Below are positions 7,214 to 11,174 of a stretch of DNA of 11,174 nt, piece by piece; within the stretch, counting starts at the first letter, position 1; every line of letters begins with the position of its first letter. Made by a program: the position numbers and the translations under genes. The stretch spans positions 1-11,174 of the forward strand of contig JBHJGU010000084.1 of NCBI GenBank assembly GCA_050331475.1, in the 5' to 3' direction. The notes beneath the pieces were generated by a model that searched no databases, was not told the DNA's origin, and saw nothing but the letters and a program-made list of their open reading frames with translations. Source of the DNA: JBHJGU01 sp050331475 (lineage in GTDB: Bacteria; Pseudomonadota; Alphaproteobacteria; Caulobacterales; Maricaulaceae).

Positions 7214-7300
7214 GCCCCGGTGGCGGAATTGGTAGACGCAACGGATTCAAAATCCGTCGCCTTTGCGGGCGTGCCCGTTCGAGTGGGGCCCGGGGCACCA
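7214..7300 (+). tRNA. tRNA-Leu (anticodon CAA)
   Basis: The acceptor GCCCCGG (7214-7220) pairs with CCGGGGC (7290-7296), followed by discriminator A and an encoded CCA (7298-7300). The D-arm contains TGGCGGAATTGGTAGACGCA. The anticodon stem-loop CGGAT-TTCAAAA-TCCG gives anticodon CAA, reading UUG codons. A long variable arm (CGCCTTTGCGGGCG region) marks a class II leucine tRNA. The T-loop is TTCGAGT (7278-7284). The T-stem GCCCG / GGGGC (7273-7277, 7285-7289) has G opposite G at the normally invariant 53-61 pair. The gene's 3' end is the apparent insertion point of the accessory islet that follows. Confidence 0.95.
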
Positions 7301-7360
7301 TTTCGATTTGACAAGCAACCGACGCGTCGATAGCCACGCCAATACCGGGCGATAGAAATT

Positions 7361-7440
7361 CAACATACTGAAAACGCGCTACTTTTAAAGTTGAATTACG
7401 GTTTCCCATTGGTGCTCATGATTGTCCGGGATAGTGCGCC
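7361..7440 (+). repeat. 80-bp direct repeat, left copy
   Basis: It matches 8904-8983 at 74 of 80 positions, same orientation, 1543 bp apart. It contains the short palindrome ACTTTTAAAGT (7381-7391) and an imperfect hairpin AATTCAAC (7357-7364) / GTTGAATT (7390-7397). Its right end is exactly where the IS3-type orfA similarity stops. Confidence 0.9.
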
Positions 7441-7671
7441 CATCTCACTCTCAAGCGCCGTCTTCGCCGCCAGCTGAGTTCGGCCAACGCCGTCGAACGT
7501 CTGGCGCCACGTATAGGAGGTCGCATCTGAAACACCCACTTTACGACACGCGCTCACGACGTCCAAACCATCCGCCAGAGACACCTCGATCTCGCGCAAT
7601 AGCCGCAGAACATCTTCATCTGAATACGGCTTCCGAGCCGTCGAAATCCCCTCGTGAAACACCAAAACCAC
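7396..7671 (-). pseudogene. IS3-family OrfA (helix-turn-helix) remnant
   Basis: The reading frame starts at a GTG at 7671 and encodes ARKPYSDEDVLRLLREIEV and DVVSACRKVGVSDATSYTWR (residues 12-56). This is the helix-turn-helix of IS3-type OrfA transposase subunits of the RRYSDEEIL / SACRKAGISDKTYYYWR kind. Similarity runs to about ALESEM (residues 72-77), where the leucine-zipper part (EN.RLK.IVAEL) should follow. Instead residues 78-91 (GALSRTIMSTNGKP) come entirely from the 80-bp direct repeat, followed by TAA. OrfB is absent. The OrfA is therefore truncated at the repeat boundary and non-functional. Its GTG overlaps the TAG of the preceding membrane-protein gene, but this is probably chance rather than a real start. 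Confidence 0.7.
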
Positions 7672-8150
7672 TAAGTCGCAGATGGCACAGGCCTAAGGGG
7701 CACGGACACTTCCGTTCTGAGCGGTCTTTTGTGCCATTTCTGCCACAAACGTCGGTCGAGCCCGGTTCGCCCGTCCTCCATTCGGGAGTAGCCTGCTGCG
7801 GAAAGATGAGAACCAGCCACCGGCGCTATTACCAGGGGCCCCAAAACAAAAGCGGCAACCATCGCGATCAGCGAATATTTAGACGCAGTGAACAACCAAG
7901 GCGGCGGGTTCACTTTCTTGATGTTGCGGAAATAGGCCTCACAAGACATGGCCACAAACAATGCGCATAATGGAAAAGTCACAAGCCCTAGGGGCGGAAA
8001 CGATATCTCGGCCTCAGTTGCAATCCAGACCGTCCAGTAGATATTCACCATGAAAAACATGAATGCGGCTGTCGCAATAAGGAACGCAATAATACCAATG
8101 ACATTCATAATTGGCATCGGTCCGTTATGCCCACCGTCTAGTTGGTTCAT
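7671..8150 (-). CDS. Unrecognised 3-TM membrane protein, 159 aa
   Basis: Start at the ATG at 8150 is fixed by a 4-nt ATGA overlap with the stop codon of the gene before it (8147-8149), a classic coupling arrangement; an in-frame ATG further upstream at 8219 is less likely. Hydrophobic segments lie at about residues 15-38, 53-70 and 92-113, followed by a charged cytoplasm-like tail (GYSRMEDGRTGLDRRLWQKW, 120-139). The layout of three helices plus a GY-containing C-tail resembles DUF1240-like small membrane proteins, but I cannot assign a family. The last 15 or so residues (Pro/Arg-rich) may be read-through into unrelated DNA. Coupled to a putative pore-forming protein, it could be its immunity partner; this is inference. 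Confidence 0.6.
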   Translation of the reverse strand: MNQLDGGHNGPMPIMNVIGIIAFLIATAAFMFFMVNIYWTVWIATEAEISFPPLGLVTFPLCALFVAMSCEAYFRNIKKVNPPPWLFTASKYSLIAMVAAFVLGPLVIAPVAGSHLSAAGYSRMEDGRTGLDRRLWQKWHKRPLRTEVSVPLRPVPSAT

Positions 8151-8772
8151 TGGAAAATAAGCCACCGGTGGCGGCTGAAGTATTGCCGGGCTGCGTGTCT
8201 GAATTGATCGGCTACGCAATCGACAAAAAATTCAATGAGATAGTCAAAGACCTCAATTGTGACATCCTTAGCCCAAGGATACCAAGTACGTTTTCGCTGC
8301 TCTACTCGTTCAAGGGCTTTCGCGATCGCTGCATCTATGGTGGTCGTAAGGCGCTCTGTGAGCTTGAGCTTCTCTGCCAGGTAACTCAGTCCGAGGCTGG
8401 TGACGAAAGCCACGCTGACCACCACAATAAGTGGACCGAGAGCGACCGCTGAGATTGCCGCCGTTCCCGCAGCTATTGAGCCTGCCACAAGGCCTATGCC
8501 GGTTGACGCAGCGACCGCACCAAGATCTACTGTCATGTTGGCAAAAACTGCGATAGTGTTTCTTTGTCGTTCATGGTGTAAACAGTGACATTGAACGCGG
8601 TTACGAGCAGAATTGATAATATACTCCCTGACCGCGTGGAAGCCTTAATCCCTTGTCTTCCGATACCCAAAGAGATCAGCTTAGCATTGTTGATCCCGTA
8701 TCGCGTGCCGGTCACGATACGACGTGTTCCAGGAAGACCTTTGAAAACATAATAAGATCTTCCATTGTAAAC
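8147..8772 (-). pseudogene. Truncated, frame-split gene for a glycine-rich membrane protein
   Basis: The 5' part (8772 to 8533) reads NGRSYYVFKGLPGTRRIV, TGTRYGINNAKLISLGIGRQ and a hydrophobic segment (SGSILSILLVTAFNVTVY), with no start codon before a GTG at 8715. The 3' part (8536 to 8147, 129 aa if started at its own ATG) has a Gly/Ala-rich hydrophobic stretch (residues 5-52) then AEKLKLTERL and a charged tail. The two frames meet at T5 (plus-strand 8543-8547) and overlap as ATGA. Shifting -1 at TTT-TTG joins them smoothly as LSQFLANMTVDLGAV, like one protein of about 200 aa. The pattern recalls uncharacterised membrane proteins with a TGTRYG...NPK block and a glycine-zipper helix pair, possibly pore-forming. 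The 5' end is cut by an IS481 fragment. Confidence 0.6.
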
Positions 8773-8861
8773 TCACTATAGCCCATGACGTTACAGGCTT
8801 GGCTGACGCTGCCCGGCTGCTTTCCAAGCTCAAGTAAGCCCAGTTTCGGTTTGACCGACCG
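8763..8861 (-). pseudogene. IS481-type transposase N-terminal fragment
   Basis: About 31 codons after a TGA at 8862-8864 read RSVKPKLGLLELGKQ, then SVSQACNVMGYSEFTM. This matches the N-terminal helix-turn-helix of IS481-type transposases (KLGLLELA..LGNVSQACKVMGYSRDSFYRF). Resemblance ends at GYS (about 8776), where the next gene's remnant begins in another frame. No DDE domain and no start codon remain, so it is a short relic marking an insertion/deletion scar. Confidence 0.6.
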
Positions 8862-8903
8862 TCACCGCTTCGACAACCAAGCTCACTAGGGTTGAGACGA
8901 CCG

Positions 8904-8983
8904 CAACGCACTGAAAACGCGCTACTTTTAAAGTTGGATTACGATTTCCCATTGGTGCTCATGATTGTCCGGGATGGTGCACC
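8904..8983 (+). repeat. 80-bp direct repeat, right copy
   Basis: Partner of 7361-7440 with six mismatches. It ends within the tRNA-end-like sequence at the right edge of the islet. On the minus strand it still encodes the same tail SRTIMSTNGKS followed by a stop, as in the left copy (SRTIMSTNGKP), but here no transposase precedes it. Confidence 0.9.
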
Positions 8984-8990
8984 ATTTTGA
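8976..8990 (+). other. Candidate attachment-site remnant (tRNA-Leu 3' end copy)
   Basis: GGTGCACCATTTTGA matches the tRNA-Leu 3' end plus flank (7292-7306) at 13 of 15 bases. Weaker similarity continues for about 13 more bases (CAA..ACCGA in both). It would be the right-hand att site of the islet. Confidence 0.45.
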
Positions 8991-9067
8991 ATCGGCAAAC
9001 CGATCACCCGGTCGCGTACGTGGGACGCCCCTCGTCGTCCGGGATGGGGCTCACGTTCCACCCTGTC

Positions 9068-9102
9068 AAATAAAGGCCGCTGGCCGGCTCGCGCGGCGCC
9101 TT
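9068..9102 (-). terminator. Intrinsic-terminator-like hairpin after cydC
   Basis: On the minus strand AAGG-CCGC (9102-9099, 9096-9093, with a 2-nt CG bulge) pairs with GCGG-CCTT (9080-9073) around a 12-nt loop, followed by TATTT. It overlaps the last bases of the cydC stop codon. The T-run is short, so strength is uncertain. Confidence 0.4.
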
Positions 9103-10858
9103 ATGCGTCCGCGTCGAACGCGAAAAGCGCCGCCAATCGACTGTCACTAACGCGCAGCTGGCTGACCGGGCCGTCCTCGACGATCACGCCGCCATCCAGC
9201 ACGATCGCCCGTTGCAGGCGCGCGACCACGCCGGCCCGGTGGCTCGCCGCGATGACCGTGCGGCCCGCCTCGGCCAGCCACCCCTCCAGGCTGTCGAGAA
9301 ACGCGCGCTCGGTGTCCGCGTCCAGCCCCTCGGTCGGCTCGTCAAGCACCAAAACGGGCGCGTCCTTGAGAATGGCGCGCGCCAGCGCGATGCGCCGCAC
9401 CTCCCCGCCCGAGAGCCTTTGCCCGTGTTCGCCCACCCAATGATCAAGCCCGTCGGGCAAGGCGCGGACGAAATCCGCCGCGCGCGCGCGCTCTAACGCG
9501 GCCCAAAGCGCGTCATCCTCGGCCTCCGGCGCGGCGAGACGCAGGTTGTCCGCCACGCTCGCCTGCAAAAGCCCGCTGGTTTGGGAAACGACCGACATCC
9601 GCTCGCGCACGGTTTGCGCGCAAAGCGTGGCGTAATCCGCCCCGCCTAGGCAAACCCGACCCGCATCGGGGGCGTAGGTCTTAAGGATCAGGTGCAGAAG
9701 GGTGGATTTCCCCGCGCCGGAGCGACCGACCAGCGCCACGCGCTCGCCGGGGGCGATCTCGACGTTTACCCCGTCCAGGGCCGGCCGAGCCACACCGGGA
9801 TAGGCGAAGGTCACACCCTCTAGTGCGATCGCGGTTCCGCGCGGCGCCGGGTCGGGCTGAGCAGGATCGGGCGCCGCCGGCTCGAGGGCGTCCAGCGCCG
9901 CCAGCCGTGCGGCCGCCGCCCAAGTTCCGGTCCAAGCCGCCGCCCCGGCGGTCATCGGCGCGCCCGCTTCGAAGGCCGCCAAGGCGGCGAAGCCAGCGGC
10001 CAACGCCGCAGCCAGACCGCCCGACGCGCCGCCGCCGAGCGCTAAGACCGCGGCGAAAGTCAAAACCGCGAGCCCGCCCGCCGCCGCCCCGCTCAACGCT
10101 TGCGCGCTATCAAGCCGCGCCCGGGTCTCAGCGGCCTTTGCGCCCGCATCGACGAACCGGTCGAGGGCTTGGCTAGAGGCCCCGAGCGCGTCCAGCTCAG
10201 CCAAGCCCGAGGTTAAATCTTGTGCTTCAGCCCGCGCCGCCCGACGCGCAGTGGTTGCGGCAACGGCGCGTTGGCGCCCGGCCCGCGCCGCGACCCCGGG
10301 CGCCACGCCCGTGGCGAGCGCGAAGCCGACCCCGACGGCCAAAGCGATCCAAATATCGGCCAGCACGCCTAGGCCTAACGCGGCGGCGAACGCCAAGCCC
10401 CCGGCCAAGCCCGGGATCAGAATACGCAAATAGAGCGCGTCGAGCGCGTCGACATCGCCCAACACCCGGTCGAGAGCCTCGCCCGCACGCTCGCCGCCTA
10501 ACCGGCTGGGCGAAAGCGGCGCGGCGCGCGCGAACACCCACAAACGGATTTGGGTGAGGGCTTTGAACGTCGCCTCGTGGGTGCTCAACCGCTCAACATA
10601 GCGTAGACCGACCCGACCGATCGCCGCGCCGCGTAACGCCAGGAGCAAAACCGCGGGGCTCGCGAGCCATGCCCAGCGGGCCTCCGCGCCCAGCCGGCTC
10701 GCGATCGCCGCGCCCGCGAGCGTTAACAACGCCACCGCCGCCAGCGCCGCTAAAGCCGCAAGCCCAGCGCCGAAGGCCAAACTTAGCCCATGGGGCTTGA
10801 GCCGCGACCAGACCCAAGCGGCCGTCGCGCGGGCCGACGCGGCTCCCGGCCCGCTCAC
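9101..10858 (-). CDS. cydC: CydC, ABC exporter subunit for cytochrome bd assembly, 585 aa
   Basis: An inner-membrane half-transporter (TM domain plus ATPase) that with CydD exports cysteine/glutathione to the periplasm and is needed for cytochrome bd maturation. Membrane helices fall in about residues 25-300, including RLSTHEATFKALTQIR (90-105), a CydC-like segment. The ATPase domain has Walker A GRSGAGKST (378-386), Q-loop Gln426, signature LSGGE (482-486), Walker B VLVLDEP (502-508) and switch His540. Start is the GTG at 10858, overlapping the cydD stop as GTGA; the frame extends 58 codons further upstream but that is cydD read out of frame. Length is normal. No cydAB follows; a terminator-like hairpin and the islet do. 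It is strongly Ala-rich, as expected in a high-GC genome. Confidence 0.9.
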   Translation of the reverse strand: MSGPGAASARATAAWVWSRLKPHGLSLAFGAGLAALAALAAVALLTLAGAAIASRLGAEARWAWLASPAVLLLALRGAAIGRVGLRYVERLSTHEATFKALTQIRLWVFARAAPLSPSRLGGERAGEALDRVLGDVDALDALYLRILIPGLAGGLAFAAALGLGVLADIWIALAVGVGFALATGVAPGVAARAGRQRAVAATTARRAARAEAQDLTSGLAELDALGASSQALDRFVDAGAKAAETRARLDSAQALSGAAAGGLAVLTFAAVLALGGGASGGLAAALAAGFAALAAFEAGAPMTAGAAAWTGTWAAAARLAALDALEPAAPDPAQPDPAPRGTAIALEGVTFAYPGVARPALDGVNVEIAPGERVALVGRSGAGKSTLLHLILKTYAPDAGRVCLGGADYATLCAQTVRERMSVVSQTSGLLQASVADNLRLAAPEAEDDALWAALERARAADFVRALPDGLDHWVGEHGQRLSGGEVRRIALARAILKDAPVLVLDEPTEGLDADTERAFLDSLEGWLAEAGRTVIAASHRAGVVARLQRAIVLDGGVIVEDGPVSQLRVSDSRLAALFAFDADA

Positions 10859-11174
10859 GCCGCAACCTTTCGCGCGGGCTCCAACCGCGCCACCGTATCG
10901 GCGGCCGCGATCACAGCGGGTGCGTGCGTGGCGATGATCACCGTGTGGCGGCCCGCGACCCGACCCAAAGCCTCCAGAACGGCGGTTTCCGCGTCGCGGT
11001 CGAGCCGGGCGGTGGGCTCGTCCATCAGCCATAAGGCCGCCTCAGACATCCAACAGCGCGCCAAGGCGACCCGCTGGATCTCCCCCCCCGAACAGCCCAA
11101 CCCGCCCGCCCCCCCTAGGGTGTCAAGCCCCTCGGGCAACGCTTCCGCCAACGCGGCCACCCCCAGGGCCTCCC
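10855..11174 (-). CDS. cydD: CydD, 3' end only (ABC exporter subunit)
   Basis: The visible part is the last 105 or so codons of an ABC ATPase domain running off the right edge. It has LPEGLDTLGG, signature CSGGEIQR, Walker B LWLMDEPTARLD, and the switch histidine in IIATHAP, then a short C-terminal tail ARKVAA. The pairing with cydC through a GTGA overlap identifies it as CydD. The first signature residue is Cys instead of the usual Leu (codon TGT, beside a C-run in the plus strand). An in-frame GTG at 11160 is internal, not the start. Confidence 0.85.
   Translation of the reverse strand, partial: EALGVAALAEALPEGLDTLGGAGGLGCSGGEIQRVALARCWMSEAALWLMDEPTARLDRDAETAVLEALGRVAGRHTVIIATHAPAVIAAADTVARLEPARKVAA

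Larger units (their letters stand above)
7301..8990. mobile_element. Decayed accessory islet at the tRNA-Leu 3' end
   Basis: The DNA changes abruptly after the tRNA from GC-rich, tightly packed housekeeping genes to visibly AT-richer sequence with remnant transposase pieces, broken genes and direct repeats. The right boundary carries a degenerate copy of the tRNA 3' end (GGTGCACCATTTTGA at 8976-8990 against GGGGCACCATTTCGA at 7292-7306; 13 of 15 match). That arrangement is what tRNA-targeting integrative elements leave behind. No integrase or replication gene is visible, so it would be non-autonomous or decayed. The exact limits are inferred. Confidence 0.6.

Noticed and set aside
7357..7397. 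Integron attC site (ATTCAAC ... GTTGAAT with an inner hairpin) at the left repeat
   Set aside because: It matches the RYYYAAC/GTTRRRY core form, but at about 40 bp it is shorter than known attC sites, the right repeat copy lacks the left core, and no integron integrase or cassette array is visible.
8111..8452. Plus-strand 113-aa open frame in the islet
   Set aside because: It is opposite the coupled minus-strand pair, has no domain signal and no clear ribosome site.
7301..9100. CRISPR array or tandem repeats in the islet
   Set aside because: Only two long direct repeats and one short degenerate match exist, without regular spacing.
10859..11032. 58-residue N-terminal extension of CydC
   Set aside because: It is the antisense-free shadow of cydD in another frame; the GTGA overlap at 10855-10858 gives the natural start.

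Overview
The window is GC-rich chromosomal DNA of an alphaproteobacterium. Evidence for this is the Coq7-type demethoxyubiquinone hydroxylase next to dsbB, a CydDC exporter, an ExoD-family protein, many GTG starts and 4-nt stop/start overlaps, and an alphaproteobacterial-looking intergenic repeat. A member of the Caulobacterales or a Maricaulis/Hyphomonas-like group is plausible, but this is inference from gene style, not a species call.

Left part (1-2113): a perfect 19-bp inverted repeat at the window edge and a dispersed-repeat-like intergenic stretch; a small hypothetical gene on the minus strand (207-431); a plus-strand serine alpha/beta hydrolase of the carboxylesterase/YpfH type (694-1353); then an HNH endonuclease (1553-2113) preceded by a Pho-box-like 11-bp-period direct repeat.

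Middle-left (2134-4010, minus strand): an exoD-like gene, then dsbB and coq7, with the dsbB stop overlapping the coq7 start. The exoD-like gene is interrupted by about 106 bp of G/C homopolymer runs that put its two halves in different frames. This is either real damage or an assembly artefact.

Middle-right (4222-7168, plus strand): a tightly overlapping three-gene set that looks like a Gtr system for modifying a cell-surface polysaccharide. It comprises a large polytopic GtrII-like glycosyltransferase, a GtrA-type flippase and a GtrB-type polyprenyl-phosphate glycosyltransferase. It is followed by a promoter and a tRNA-Leu(CAA) gene with encoded CCA.

Accessory islet (7301 to about 8990): visibly more AT-rich DNA inserted at the 3' end of the tRNA-Leu gene. 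It is bounded on the right by a degenerate copy of the tRNA end and contains two 80-bp direct repeats. Between and within them are an IS3-type orfA remnant, an unrecognised 3-TM protein gene, a 5'-truncated and frame-split gene for a hydrophobic glycine-rich protein (possible pore-former) translationally coupled to the 3-TM gene, and a short IS481-type transposase fragment. No integrase is visible. This is the most unusual part of the window.

Right end (9101-11174, minus strand): cydC, complete, and the 3' end of cydD, overlapping by GTGA. They encode the ABC exporter needed for cytochrome bd assembly. No cydAB lies downstream of cydC; the islet and the tRNA are there instead.
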